NCBI GenBank assembly: GCA_033239525.1
Contig: BSYO01000011.1
Location: 5,175,973-5,239,972 of the forward strand
Direction: 5' to 3'
Source: Nepenthes gracilis
Lineage: Eukaryota > Streptophyta > Magnoliopsida > Caryophyllales > Nepenthaceae
DNA: 64,000 nucleotides
In this document: positions 9,905 to 22,450 of the stretch, piece by piece
How positions within the stretch are numbered: the stretch's first letter is position 1
Layout of the letters: each line of letters begins with the position of its first letter
Program-made: the position numbers and the translations under genes
The notes under the pieces: model-generated
Database searches by the model: none
What the model saw: only the letters and a program-made list of their open reading frames with translations
Told to the model about the DNA's origin: nothing

Positions 9905-12900
9905 CTATTCTCTCTCATTTGATTCACTGTTCTCAATCTGAATGTCAACTCCATGATAAGGAACTTCAATCATAGGCTTTGGAACAGGACGGCCCTCAAA
10001 GTCCTCTGGGAAACATTCAAAATCTGGCCCAAAGTTGAACCGGACAAAACAATTGGTTTGGTTAGGAAGTGTGAACATTGATGCAGCAGGATAATAACGG
10101 CCACCATAGAGATTCTCAAAAGCAACTCCTTGGCAAGTGCCATTCTTGAAAAAAGATATCTCGCTTCCTGCAACAAGAAAATCCCACAAACGGTCAATAA
10201 TATTCCCCAATATTTCCATCGCATCAGCAGATTTCTTACATCATCTAGAAAATACAGCCAATGCAAAACTGCTCGAGATGAAACAAACCCAAAAAGATAT
10301 CATCATCAACACAGGGCTTCATTTTATTTGGCTTTATGTTAGAGCCCATCACCTCATTCCCACTAAGAAACCCGTGAGATCTAATAACTGTGAGACAATG
10401 ATATGCATTTTTCAAAGGTAAACCTCAACTCAAACTACATACAGTATTTACATGATTACAGGCCTAGTGGTCCATCTCTTGAGCAGCAAGAATTCCAAAC
10501 TTGTTAGTAATGGAGAACTTTCCCACAACAATGTCAAAGCAAAGTAAAATAAATAATTAAATATATATAAGGCACAGTATTGTATGGATTTGACATAGTT
10601 CTGGGAATGACCAATTCCTGTGTTAGGCTGCACCAAATTCATGGAATTCATAAACGCCTCAAGAGGATGGGAATCGAAATGTCATGAAGGGTCCGGTACT
10701 TGATGAATTCCCTCCCCAATGGAATTGGAATATGATGTATTGTACCAAGAATAAGCATACTGAAACATATAATCATAAATTCTGTCACTACAGAATAGAG
10801 TGTAAATTTGCAAATGTGGTTATATTTCCAAGGAATCCATATTCTTCACTCAAACATATGGTGATTTGATGACGATACCCATGGCATGCCAAACATGGGA
10901 TCCTTCTCTGAATAATTAAGAAGGTTTATTTGATTGGAAGCATTTGATTTATTCAAAAGGTCCTGGGAGGACCTAGGACCTAATAGTCCAGAATGTAGGT
11001 GAAGGATGAAAGCTTTCACATCCGACTAGTATTCTATCAGGAATCAGAAAGAAAAAAAAAAAAAGAATCATCACTAATTTTCTGATTGCCCATGTCAGAA
11101 TTATCTTTCAATGGAGACTTTTGCAGCCAGAAACAGGCAGGATATATCATCCAAGTCAGCAAAATGGGGTAGTCTCGCTATCCCGTGCCATTCTGTCACC
11201 CTCCAATTGACTGACAATGTCATTTGAATCCACTTCTGACCAACCAAATCCTCTGTGATTGGATACATGGCAGACTAGATTAGTACCTCATGGTCCAGCA
11301 AGCATCTGATTATTGCCGACCACATCGGCACTATACATTCCTCCCGAGAGTTGACAGACAAAAGATGCGAGTAAATTGCAGTAAATGAGAAACTATAAGG
11401 CATCAGTTAAGACTACATTGTAATAATTAATTTCACATTTAGAGTATATTGATTGATTCACTACAATAATATGATGATAGAATATTTACATATAATTGCC
11501 ACAATGATCCATCAAGCAGTTGAATATAGCCAAAATATCAGCAATATATATATATATACCATGAGTTGACAGCCGTAAGGAGCAAGTAAATTTAGATGAG
11601 GTGAACAACCAATAGGGTACCGCTTAAGACTATATTTCCAGAACTACTTTCAAATGTATACCATATTGATTCATTACAAGTATAAGATATTACACGGCAG
11701 AAAATTTACCATTCTATTTGTTCCTCTCTAGGTCTAATGTCTCCTTCTTTTCCTCTATTTGTTCCACTTATTCCTTCTAACTACCCATTCTCTTCCCTTT
11801 CCTCCTTGTCTGTCCCACATCGCATGTACTTCATTATTTCCATCACCCATTGTTTTTACAGCTTCATCAATGATGCCACACACACTACCACTGCTGGATA
11901 CTCGAGGAAATACTGTTAACTCTGAGCCCCTACTGTGCTCTACTATCCTTTGTCGTCTCCAAGCACCACTCTGCACACACCAAAATCAAATACAACCATT
12001 CCACTTGGAATGGCATTCAATTATTTGGTCATTCCAATGTGTGCTGTCTATTTTCCTCCTTCAGCATCCACAATAAGTTGACTTCGTAAGATTGTCCTGC
12101 ATAAGTGAACAACCCACAAACATCAAATTGAAGCTAAGTGATTTTTTTTTATCACCCAAGGAAGGGCTTAGAAAAGAAAGGTAGGAATAGTAAGAGTAAT
12201 AAAAGGGATGTCAAGGGAAGGAGACAAGGGAAACAAACTTGATATCTTTACCATATTGATTTCTGGTGGATAGTTTTCAAAATATTGTCCAATCAAAGTC
12301 TATTTCTTTCCCTAAGAGTCCCACAAATTCCGAACGAAAGCAAAACATGGGTGTCACTGTTTGCACAGTAGTGTTCCATTGACTCCTTGCATTTGCAACC
12401 GTTTTCTCCCCTTTTTGTGATAAACAACTTATTAAGAAAGTCACCATAACACAGGCCAACCACAAGTAGGCTTCCAATTGCACAACCTCACCAAAAATAA
12501 CTTTTGTAGCATTTAGACTTGGATGAGGGGCACTGCAACACCTCCCTCCACGTTGAATAACAAATCTAACAGCGGATATTTTATTTTTAAAAATAATTAA
12601 AGATAGTTGTTTTTTTTTTATTTTTTTTTATAATATTAGCATCTACTAAATATAAAATCTAAATATAAAAATCTTTTTTAAAAAAGTAAATAGATGGTGA
12701 TTTTTACCATTTAATTATCATCATTTAAATCCCCCTCATCCAAAAGCGCAGTAGGCGCTGCAACACCTTCCTGTGCAAGCGCCCCTAAACTCATTTAGAC
12801 TCGGTCAAAAATATTCCAAAAATATTATAAAGAAGGCCTAGAAAACTCACAAGTCAACCACACAACTCAAATATACAAGAGGTTCCCATGCATGAAGACC

Positions 12901-15691
12901 CTCCATTTCTAATGCAAAAACAGTGCAACTGGAAATTGGCATCCTCAAGTATTAAACCAATATTCTGAGGGTTTTATTTCAAATTTACGGTAATCATAGG
13001 TTTATTTTGTTAGGATGTTCTAGTTTTTTTCTTATTTTAGATTATGAAATTCAGCTAGAGAATTATTTTTATTTATTGATGTTTCAATAATTTTAGGAAA
13101 CTTGTTACATTTTCTATAAAATCAGCCGGACACTTCTTATTTTCTCACGTGGAACAAAATTTTAGTCCAACTTCCGAGTTTGTGCATCAATAGCTCCTTT
13201 GTCTCCGCCGGCCACTATTTTTCTCCTGATTAGAAACCCACTCTAACCTTTTCAATTTCCCCTCCTTGTTTCCTTCTCCCCAACTTTTTCCAACTAATGT
13301 CTAGGACTCCTTGCAGTTCATCCTTGATGTCCAGAAACAAACTCATGCACTCATCCTCTTTAATAGGAAGTCGAATTTCCTTAAGATAACATACTTTCTT
13401 CACATATAGAATAATGCAACCAGTTATCTACAACAGAAAACATAGGCTACAGCTTCCATACACCCTTTGCCTTGTTTCACCTCCTGATTTTGGGCAAAAG
13501 ATAATGTAGTTGCTAGCTTTCATATGCTCCTTGCTCCTCAAGTTTCCCTAACATCAGACCTCATGCTATATCTTCCTCCACTGGTAAAGGCACCTTTTGC
13601 CACAAAAAAGTTTTTGCTCCTTACAAATCTAAAAATACCGATGGAAAACCTGCAAGCTACCCCGGTTGGAAGATTAAGTGCCCAAACTATTCTTACAATG
13701 ATTTCAACAGCCTCCTTCAAAGAAACTACTCTTCCTTTCACTTGCATCTAGTCTTCCATTCCAAACAAAGCATTAGAAAACCTAAAACCATTTTCCTCTT
13801 ATTCCTTTAAAAGTTCATCTTTTATTAACATGAACATGCAGATTCTGATCTCAACCAGAAGTTATGTGACAATATAACTTAATAAGATATAGCAATGTTT
13901 GCATTTCTGTAAATAAGGAATCTATGAGTCTTTGTGATTGCTTAGGAGAGTATTCAGACTCTATGTGCTTAATTTCCTATCACATTTCACCAAATTGCAG
14001 TCTCTAATTGCAAAGGAAATTCTTCAGATAGTACTTCCCAAAATCTATTTCTTATTTCCCCATGTTTATAGCTGATACGGCAAACAGTATCACTATGAGG
14101 AGGCTTACTATTTATAATCAAAAGCACATAAGCAAGGAATACAAGGAAGATGTTTGCTTCACCAGATAATGGATCCAAAAAAATTCAAAATCAGAGACAC
14201 TTGACAAGGTGGGAACCAATGAATAGTTGGCCGCCTCATAATATCAGCATGGCATACTTTGAAGTAAAAGAAAGTTCAACATTTTCACACAAAAATACGT
14301 TGCATGTACCCCATAAATAACTCACTTCTATCCCCTGAAACATGTAGCCTCAAAAAAAGAATATATACGGAAACCCATTTGAGGAAACATTATCAAGTCA
14401 TCACAAATAATGGTGTAATTTTTAATAAGAAAGAACTGATGAACAACGTAGGTTTTAGAACTTCCATATGACAGAAACACACAAAGTCAATGTATTACCG
14501 GCATAGTAAAATAAAGCACTCACTAGGAACTATCTTTGGTGGATCCTCCTTTGCATCAGGTGCACAGAGATATCTTTGGCCCTTGTACCAAACCAGTTGT
14601 GGTGGCTTGGGCATATATGAATTCCCCTCCGGCAAATTTATATAAAACCCAATAACATCACCCTCTTTATACCCTTCCTCCCCATATTTCTCCCTCCACG
14701 CTTTATGTATCTTACTTCCATCAATATCCCTATACCCAAAACTATTCGCATCATATCCAACGGGTGCTTGCAAATCCCCCTTTTCGGTAGACCATCCTAA
14801 TCTCGCATGCCCAGTATCCCCCAAATGCATCAGCTTGATCTCAAAATACCACGCACCCTCTGCGACCCCCCTTGTTGCCCTGACCATTCTGTACCCCTTG
14901 CAGCTTCCCGCAGTCATCCTATCGTCACTCAATTCCACTTTCTCTGCCTTATAAATCTTCGAAAGGCATATTTTCATATCAGGGTTATCGTCATTTTTAT
15001 CCGGAAGTCGCGGAACAGGTTTTATCAACACCTTATCCTCCGGTTTCGGGCCATTATGATTATTGTTCTTGCATTTCTTCTTGCCTTTACGCGACATGGA
15101 CTTAGTCCACACATTGTTGTTTTTGCTCTTCTTCTTGGACTTCTTACCATTTGACAATGCTTTGGGCTGGGATTGCGAGGGTTCAGCCGAAGAGGTATCG
15201 AGTTCTGACTGTTGGGTCGACGGAGCTTGTGGCGTTAATAGAGAGAGTCGCTTCTGCTTCTTGGGGGTTGAAACTTCGTCGTCGTCGGAGAATGCAGTGG
15301 GGTCAGGAGACTTATTAAGGTTTTCAGAAACGTCGAGATTCTGAAGGTTTCCAGACTGGTCATCAATAGAGATAGAATCCGAAGACATATCTTCAGAATC
15401 CATTAAGTCTTCCTTAACGGTCTGTGCTTCAAGTTCAGCGTTCAGGCTGGTTGCTGCCACGGTGAAATCCGTCAATAATTCACTTACAACCCCTTCTCCG
15501 ACTTTGGCGCCAATACTAGGGTTTTCTGTGGCATCAACAACAATGGTAGTAGAGGTTACGTTGGCCTCTGAAGGCTTCGGATCGGTGAGCATAATGCCAT
15601 CGTCCGCATTGATGCCGTCTTTGTTGATTATGTGGCTTGAATCATCGTCGTTTTCCTCCTCGTCTATATACGCAGCTTGTAGATTGTCCAT
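9905..15691 (-). CDS. TRO: TRAUCO / ASH2-like SPRY protein (COMPASS subunit)
   Basis: Two exons on the minus strand: 15691-14524 (ATG at 15691) and 10167-9905 (stop TAG). They join in phase 1 across a 4356-bp intron with donor GTGAGT and acceptor TTGCAG. The product is about 476 residues. Residues 1-150 are acidic and Ser/Thr-rich; a Lys-rich stretch near 180-215 ([14 protein letters not shown]) looks like a nuclear signal. From about 237 to the end runs the SPRY domain, with [64 protein letters not shown] and, in exon 2, NGTCQGVAF and [19 protein letters not shown]. This matches plant TRAUCO, the ASH2 homologue that with WDR5a, RbBP5-like and an ATX methyltransferase deposits histone H3K4 methylation. 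The gene is intact; the splice joins Val-Pro to Arg-Ser. Animal ASH2 has a winged-helix/PHD part that is not seen here. Confidence 0.93.
10168..14523 (-). other. Single large intron of the TRAUCO-like gene
   Basis: This 4.4-kb intron separates the two coding exons. It contains a small terminal-inverted-repeat element (12519-12743), poly-A and (TA)n runs, and several short ORFs on both strands without recognisable motifs. No second gene is supported inside it. Confidence 0.75.
12519..12743. mobile_element. MITE-like element with TIR TTGGATGAGGGG
   Basis: TTGGATGAGGGG at 12519-12530 is mirrored by CCCCCTCATCCAA at 12731-12743, giving 12-bp terminal inverted repeats around 225 bp of AT-rich DNA with no ORF. 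A near copy of the stretch CACTGCAACACCTCCCT just inside the left end recurs just outside the right end (12754-12771). Superfamily and target-site duplication are unclear. Confidence 0.5.
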
Positions 15692-15761
15692 GTGAGAACG
15701 GGGAAGGAGAAACAGAGCTTAAACTACGGACTTTTGAGAGCAGCAGATGATCGAAATTACA

Positions 15762-15779
15762 CTAACAAGACAATAGCAT
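15762..15779 (-). other. Possible short uORF before TRAUCO
   Basis: On the minus strand ATG at 15779 opens a five-codon frame (MLLSC) ending at 15762, 70 bp before the main ATG. It matters only if transcription starts further upstream, which is not known. Confidence 0.4.
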
Positions 15780-15801
15780 CGCTGGGAGAAGGTCGATTTG
15801 G

Positions 15802-15810
15802 TTAGGGTTT
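15802..15810 (-). promoter_or_regulatory. telo-box (AAACCCTAA) upstream of TRAUCO
   Basis: The minus strand reads CAAACCCTAACC around 15802-15810, about 110 bp before the TRAUCO ATG. AAACCCTAA telo-boxes lie near the transcription start of many plant genes active in dividing cells and can bind Myb-like telobox factors. Function here is inferred from position only. Confidence 0.55.
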
Positions 15811-15849
15811 GTTGTTCGGGAGAATAATAATAAATGCGGGGACTAATTT

Positions 15850-17380
15850 GTTATTCAAGAACTTGTAAGGAGACTGGGATAACTAAAAAAAAGTTATTTA
15901 TTTCATTTAATAATTATAATCGGTGAGATGATGTGGAAAAATATAATGAAAATAAGATTTTTTTTTCTCCAAATAAATTAATTAAAAATGGGGTAAAATA
16001 TAATTGATTATAAATTAATTTTTCACTTTTATTTGTTTATTTTTGATAAAAATAATAATAATTTATATAATAAAAAAATGTGATTTTAAAACAATTTTAG
16101 GTTAGATTTAGGTAATATTTAATATAAATTAAGTGTATCTAAATCTTTTATTTATTTGTTATTAAAATTTTTTGATTGTTTTTTCTATATTTATATGCAT
16201 ATTGTCCTTTAACTGTTATTTTTAATTTTTTTGGCATGTATATTAATTTTATTCTCATTTATAAGATTTAAAAGTTTATCTATATAATTATAAAATATGT
16301 CAAAAAATTGTGAAATTTTTGGACATTTATTCTTACTTGTCATTTTATGTAAATATTTAATGAAATATTCAATTTTGAGTTTGTAGAGATTATTTGTTTC
16401 TCAAATATAAGAAAATTTATGTATTTTTTATTTATTATAAATTTTTTTTATTTTGAGTAAATAAGAATTATTATAAAAAATTAATAAAATATATTTGGAT
16501 ATATTTTAGTATATTATTTGTAAATAAATATTGTTGCCTACAATCCACAAGTTCAACAAATGGTATTCAATCCTACAAATATAAAATAATATATAATCGA
16601 TCTACCTAAAAATATTAAATAGAAGCATACGAGCAGTACTATAGGGAAATAATGTAATCCAATTTTTGATATTTGACTCTTTTTATCGAGATTATCACTA
16701 ATCTTTAGTTCATATATTTTTACATATTTTTATCAATATATCTTTTTTGTCATTTTTGAACATTGTTATTATCATCTATCCTCATATTTTATTCACGTAT
16801 ACACATACACACACATATATAGAGAGAGAGAGAGAGAGAGATAAGAGCTGCTAACTCCAATTATTGTCCATATATTATTCATATTATTCATAGATTTGTG
16901 CTCGCCTTTATGTAGTTATAGCATTATTCATATTATTCATTGGTGCAACTAACTCCCTATGAGGTAACTGTTTCATCTTGGTTATAAAATAGATCACCTA
17001 AGCGAAAACTCGTTTCTTTATTTAATATAACTACTTGAGCCGACTAAGTAGAAACTTTCACATTCCGTTTTGAATGGTTATTGAAAGACCCAAAAGAGTA
17101 TTCTAATATATTATTTTTGGGTTCAATGGAATTCATAGGATCATTTATTTGATGTCAGTGATATTAAGAATTTTAATTCTGATGATACTTTTTTAGTTCA
17201 AGATAGTAAGAGGGTAGTATTCCATCTATTTTAATAATAAAAATCTAATTTTTTAAATTAACAATGATAATTCTTTTATGAGAGAACTATAAAGTTCTTT
17301 ATATATATAAAAATATATATATAAACGTAAGGTTCACTATTGTCAAATTTTTATAACTTTTCAAATTAGCCGGTATGGAT
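15850..17380. other. AT-rich intergenic DNA
   Basis: No gene is seen. The part from about 16590 shares scattered similarity with the ABCG intron at 4150-4930. Contains a (GA)n microsatellite at 16821-16841 and a short doubled phrase CATATTATTCAT near 16880-16940. Confidence 0.6.
16821..16841. repeat. (AG)n microsatellite
   Basis: About ten AG units in a row, preceded by a short CA/TA-rich run. Simple repeat. Confidence 0.9.
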
Positions 17381-17619
17381 TTTTTGTAAGATTTTAGACC
17401 AAGAGGAGACCTAGAAGGATTAGATTTTTACTATTTTAAATATAAATTTTAAAATTGCAAACATTTAGGTTGAAAATTTCAAAAATATGTAACTAATATT
17501 TTAACATATTTTTGGGTTGTAAAGTCCATTTGTAGATATATATTATCTTTCAATCATGATATTATTGACGGATATTGCTAAATATATTTTCCTCATGTGT
17601 ATGACAAGTACTGAATAGG

Positions 17620-17733
17620 TACCTTGATGGTCATGCCAATAAGGAGGGTTTGACCGATCCTAGGAATTTGCAAATTATATTAGAATTGTTTAATGATATT
17701 TATGCAAGGTTGTATCCCAATATTTTGAGTTAA
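17620..17733 (+). other. Short conserved ORF of unknown function, copy A
   Basis: An open frame reads RYLDGHANKEGLTDP, then RNLQIILELFNDIYARLYPN and ends ILS-stop at 17731. The same frame is kept in copy B (22678-22791) with mostly conservative changes. I do not recognise the family. It resembles the last exon of a protein or a transposon-encoded peptide. There is no start codon; an acceptor-like AATAG precedes it. Confidence 0.4.
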
Positions 17734-18289
17734 ACTTTGTTTACATCATTATTTTTATGATTTGGAACCGGGGTCGTGATGAAAGAATTTTTTTCAAACA
17801 TGATTATTAGCATCCCACGCTTTTATGCCTAGTTCGAGTCATAGTAAATATAATAGTGTTTAATGAACTGTGCGGGTATGGCCCATTTATTCAGGTCAAT
17901 GTATGTAATTATGCTGTGCTAATATGGCATGGGTCTAACCCAACATGATACTTGGTCTACCTATATTGGTCAGCCGTGCCTATAAGTCATCTTTTTAAAA
18001 AATATATAAAAAATATTTAAAAATAAAATTAAACAAAGTATTATAAAAAAATATACCATATTTTAATTATTTTGTTGAATAGTTTTTATATTACTTTTTA
18101 ACTAGGTTATTTTAGGTCTCACTCATATTTTTATTACCTCTATTTTTAAAATCATTCTCTTTATTAAAATTAAAAATAGTTAAATTTCTAATACGAATTT
18201 TTACATTAATTAATTATTAAAAAAGATGCACATTTTTTCGGCATTCAGTATTATCCTATTTCTTTTGTCAACTATTTGACCTCAACATT

Positions 18290-19228
18290 AAGGGCTGACT
18301 CTAATGACACCATATTTGGTGTGGCTAAGTCATTCTGTGCTATTGATATAAGTATGAAAAATATTTTCTTATTGGTCTTTCACCAATCAAAAATCTAAAA
18401 TTTTGAACTATTAATTATAATATTGGAATATGATCCAACTATGAGCAAAGAAGAAATTTAACAGGTGCTATATTTTTATCAATTGATTGTATTCTACATC
18501 GAACTCGTATTAATGAAGGCAAATCTTATTAGCCACCTCTACAACTACTTGCTTCCAATATTGGAGTGGACAATTTTAGTATTGACTGTGGTGTATACAT
18601 GCTATACATTATAGGAAAGTTATGATAGACATTAATTTTTATTTCTTTCGTACTGTTGATTATTTGATATTATTGTAGAATTTTTTAAAATAGATATACA
18701 CTTCACATAAGTTCACGTAAAAATCCATAATTATAATGAAGAAGACTAATATTGGAGGATTTCTCTAATATTTTAATTTTTTTCTAAAATATTTAATATT
18801 AATGAATATATTATTTTTAATAAACATAATATTTACTTAAAATTATTTATTTAAATTTTATATAATACATTTACCTCAATTGTTGGTATTATTTGGCAGA
18901 AATCATAGTATTGTTGAAAAAGCATAATGATATTAGTAATGAAAATAATTAACTAAACAGTAAATTTTAGTTTATGTAATAGGCACTTATAAGTTCATTA
19001 GTAGTAAAATAAAATATTTTTAAAAAATATTTATTTATTTTAATTATCTTTTAATTAATATTTGTAATCGGCTCGATCGCTAAAATATTTTTATTATAAA
19101 ATATGGTTAAAATAAAATAAAAGAGGTTATGTGGTTTCCAATATCTTATCAAATTGGTGGTTTTCTGCAATGAAAAAATGACTCTCCTATTAAACTATAT
19201 ATTCCACTAACCCCTCCTAATTTAACCC
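18290..19228. mobile_element. Segment present only in copy A, carrying an Ulp1-like fragment
   Basis: In copy B the flanks join directly: GACCTCAA is followed at once by TCATATTAAA. In copy A the two are separated by about 940 bp. The segment contains a short Ulp1 (C48) protease-like frame (18530-18625), a gene often carried by plant Mutator-like and CACTA elements. It is either an insertion in A or a deletion in B; I could not define clear terminal repeats. Confidence 0.5.
18530..18625 (+). pseudogene. Ulp1-type cysteine protease fragment
   Basis: The frame reads LQLLASNIGVDNFSIDCGVY then MLYIIGKL and stops at 18623. The DCGVYMLYI core matches the catalytic-cysteine motif of the Ulp1/SENP C48 family, as found in plant transposons that carry Ulp1-like genes. 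The catalytic His and Asp regions upstream are not recognisable, so this is a remnant. Confidence 0.5.
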
Positions 19229-19413
19229 TTGATCATATTAAAAAACTCATAACACTATGCCACATAAAAGTTTTTGTTCAATTTGAATTGAAAATAATTA
19301 TTATTTCTTACTTTTTTCATATATCTTCTCAAGTGTCTTATACTCTTAAAATTTTCATACATATAATTTTTTATATATTTTTTACAAATATAATATAGGA
19401 AATGTATTCGAAA

Positions 19414-21536
19414 TGTCACGTCCCAATCTTGATTCCATATCAAAATTATTTCTTCTTATTTTAATTAATCATATTATTATATTGGTCTATTTCAAAACTC
19501 AAGACATGTAATAAAGTTGTCGATATTTCCAAAATCCTAAATTTCAATATTGGATGCAACCTTACTATCATATGTCAATAAATAACCCGAATTAAAGGAA
19601 TAAATCACATTATAGGACCTAAAATGTCATACTATAAAGTGACTATAATTTTTGATAATAATCTAACCTCAAAATATTCGAAAGTATAAGTATTTTATCG
19701 ATATTATAGCATTTAAAAATCATAATTTAACTAAATGTTTAAAACTATAATTGTAATCCAACTACATTACTAACAAGAATATCATAAACTTTTAGATATA
19801 ATATAAAATTATTAACTGAAATAACATATTTATCCGAAACTTACTATTTTGAGACAAAATAAAACATCTGAAATTTTCTTGAATTCTAATTTTATTTCAT
19901 CCTTACCTGCAAGTGTGATCTGAGCCGCTAATTTAAAGGATGTTAGTAAGAAAAATTAAATTAAGGGTGACTCAATTGCTCAATAATGTATATATATTTT
20001 TTATAATCAAATAAAAAATTTATATTAAAATATGCTAGACAAAACAATGAATCTAAAATTTAGATGTAAGGCCATAAAATTCTATAACATTTTTGCATAA
20101 ATTTTAAAGTTATACTCCATTTCTTAATCTAAATAATGCACTATGAAAAATATGCTTAATTTATGTAATTTCTTATGGATCAAGGATCAATAGGGTGTCA
20201 CTAACAAAGGAACAAATAGTTAAAATTTGGATTATATTTATTTTTATACAATTAAAGACGTTATACTACTATTTAAGATTTTTTGGTGNAGGCTGTTATA
20301 CATATAACCCTATAAATAGGATTGAACGCAGCTTTTACCTTACAAATGATATCTTTGAACATTAATTATCACTATAATATATTAAAATATATTATAATAT
20401 ATCACAAGTAATTTTTTACAATGATCCATGTATAACAAATAAAACTCTATACAAATACTCTTTTGTATTTTTTTATATTAAAAAAATATCCTTAATCCTT
20501 TCACAATAGTAAAATTTTTATCAAACTTCTATCAAGTACTTGTCATGTAGTACCTTAAACTTTTACAAGAACTTGAATATGTAAATTTTTAAAACATACA
20601 AATACTACATTATAAAATTTTTAAACATATAAACTATTTATAGTAAGAAATTTTAGAAAAAAACCTGTGCAACTTTATAGTTTTAACAATTTATTTCAAT
20701 TGTCAAATATGTAGGGATAATTAAATAAAATTTTAGGACATGTAAAACATATACTTATGGATTTTAAATATGTAAGAATATTATATATGAATTTAAAGCA
20801 CACAATAATGATTTAATCATGGTTTCATAACATGAATGAGCGATTGTGCAGGAAACCAACTAATTAATATAATATACATAGACTAAGACCTAGATTTCAT
20901 AAAATATTACAGATGATAAATGAATATCTTATGCATGAAAATATATTATATAAGAGTATTTGAGATAATAAATATTTGTAGAGATTAGAAGGAACAACAA
21001 CAAGAGAAAGGAGTTTCAAATATACTTGTCTTATCTTAAAATTTACCATGGATTCACATCAAATGTCATCATCTAACCTTTTCTCTCTCTTCTCCTTCTC
21101 TCTTTTCTCTTAAAAATTTAGTAAAAAATAACTAAAAATTAATCAGATAGGACTTATATACAAGATTGGCGCACGTGCATCAATCAGGCGTACATCGGAC
21201 GCTGTGATTAAATATTATAGCATACAAGCGTCACTTCAGGAGCGTATCAGACATTGGCAATCTGCCAAAAGTATACATGAACATCCCTTGGACACACATT
21301 GGGCATGAACAATCTGCTAAAAATATGATTGAGCTCCAATTTGGTATCATTTAGGTACAATCTCTCTACCCAGAATATATATGTGTGCATGTTAGATGTC
21401 TGTTAAGCGTCATTCAATCCAATATAACTCAATTTAAAGTTAACTTTGACCCAATATTTTATTTAACCTTAAAACTTCATCTTCTTAACTTAATTAAGTA
21501 TAATCAGATTTATAATTTTAAAACTCAAACATTACA
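19414..21536. mobile_element. Solo LTR, copy A
   Basis: A 2123-bp unit that begins TGTCACGTCCCAATC and ends AACATTACA. It is flanked by CGAAA (19409) and AGAAA (21537), apparently a decayed 5-bp target-site duplication that is perfect in copy B (GGAAA). The TGTCACGTCCC start is typical of plant Ty3/gypsy LTRs. No internal coding domain is present, so this is a solo LTR. Contains one undetermined base at 20289. Confidence 0.7.
20289..20289. other. Undetermined base (N)
   Basis: Single N inside solo LTR copy A. The equivalent place in copy B (about 24402) reads CGGTGGGCTATTATA, so the N lies in a duplicated region that may be hard to assemble. Confidence 0.99.
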
Positions 21537-21619
21537 AGAAAATATCTAACAAACACCCGGGATCTTTTTTAAGTCTCCAAGACGCATTATGAGGTATTTT
21601 AATGATCCAAATATACATA

Positions 21620-22230
21620 TCCCTCAGTTATAATTATGGAACCAATCAACCCATATAGAAGCACCTTGCCCAAAGAGGATACGCCAAGGGTGTTGAGCCA
21701 GAAGAGCTTTGCAACCAATCATAAAGTTAGTAAAACCTGATTCGTCCTCTTTCTTAGGAGAGCACACCATTGACCACACCACCGACCACACCACCTTAGC
21801 CAAGTGTGAGGAGGAAGAAGAGCTGTGACACAAGTAGTTACAAAAGAGGGCCTCCTCATTCTTTAGAACTTTCTTCGGGGGAATGAACACCGAGGCTCAG
21901 AAGACATGGATGGAGGACGGGGTAGATCTAATTAGTTAAGCAAGTCTCACGAAGGAGAATAACTTATTCTTCCATGCATCAATCCTCTCTGAAATCTTAT
22001 CAATGATGAGTTTGCAATCTAAAATTTTGAGTCTAGTTGAGAGAAGGAGAACACCAATATGTCAAACAAGAGACCCTTCAAAACTTCTAGAATGTCAATA
22101 ATATATTACGACATGATAGGGATTAACAACACAAATGAAAATCTCATTTTTAGAAGGATTAGATGTAAGTCCTAAAAGATTGAGAAGAGACAAAGACACT
22201 TCTTGAACAACGAAACAGAATACCGATTAG
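21620..22230 (-). pseudogene. LINE reverse transcriptase C-terminal fragment, copy A
   Basis: The minus strand carries pieces of the C-terminal part of a plant L1-type LINE reverse transcriptase: GLTSNPSKNEIF, then RLKILDCKLIIDKISERIDA with WKNKLFSF, then VWSMVCSPKKEDESGFTN and KALLAQHPWRILFGQG. These correspond to the region after the RT palm and the zinc-ribbon-like end. In-frame stops interrupt it and a 15-bp repeat (ACCGACCACACCACC) is unique to this copy. Confidence 0.75.
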
Positions 22231-22450
22231 CATACTTTGCCGATGTGAAGAACTGTCGGAGTAGAAGAAAGGCTAAAATAAAAATGTCAAAGTGGTTACA
22301 ATTTAGATGTAAGTCTAAAGATTGAGAAGAGACAAAGACACTTCTTGAACAACGAAGCAGAATACCGATTAGCATACTTTGCCGATGTGAAGAAGCCATC
22401 GGAGTAGAAGAAAGAGCTAAAATAAAAAATGTCAAAGTGGTTACAATATG
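22165..22450. repeat. Local tandem duplication of about 140 bp
   Basis: The phrase GATTGAGAAGAGACAAAGAC, followed by CTTCTTGAACAACGAA, appears at 22179 and again at 22319; both end GTCAAAGTGGTTACAAT. The equivalent part of copy B has it once. The unit joins the end of the LINE fragment to the start of an LTR. Confidence 0.8.

Noticed and set aside
11700..12080. Possible gene inside the TRAUCO intron (105-codon frame)
   Set aside because: Low-complexity Ser/Pro/Leu translation, no splice-linked partner exons and no family resemblance.
14807..15695. Open frames on the + strand across the TRAUCO first exon
   Set aside because: They are antisense to a well-supported SPRY/TRAUCO exon and have no motif of their own.
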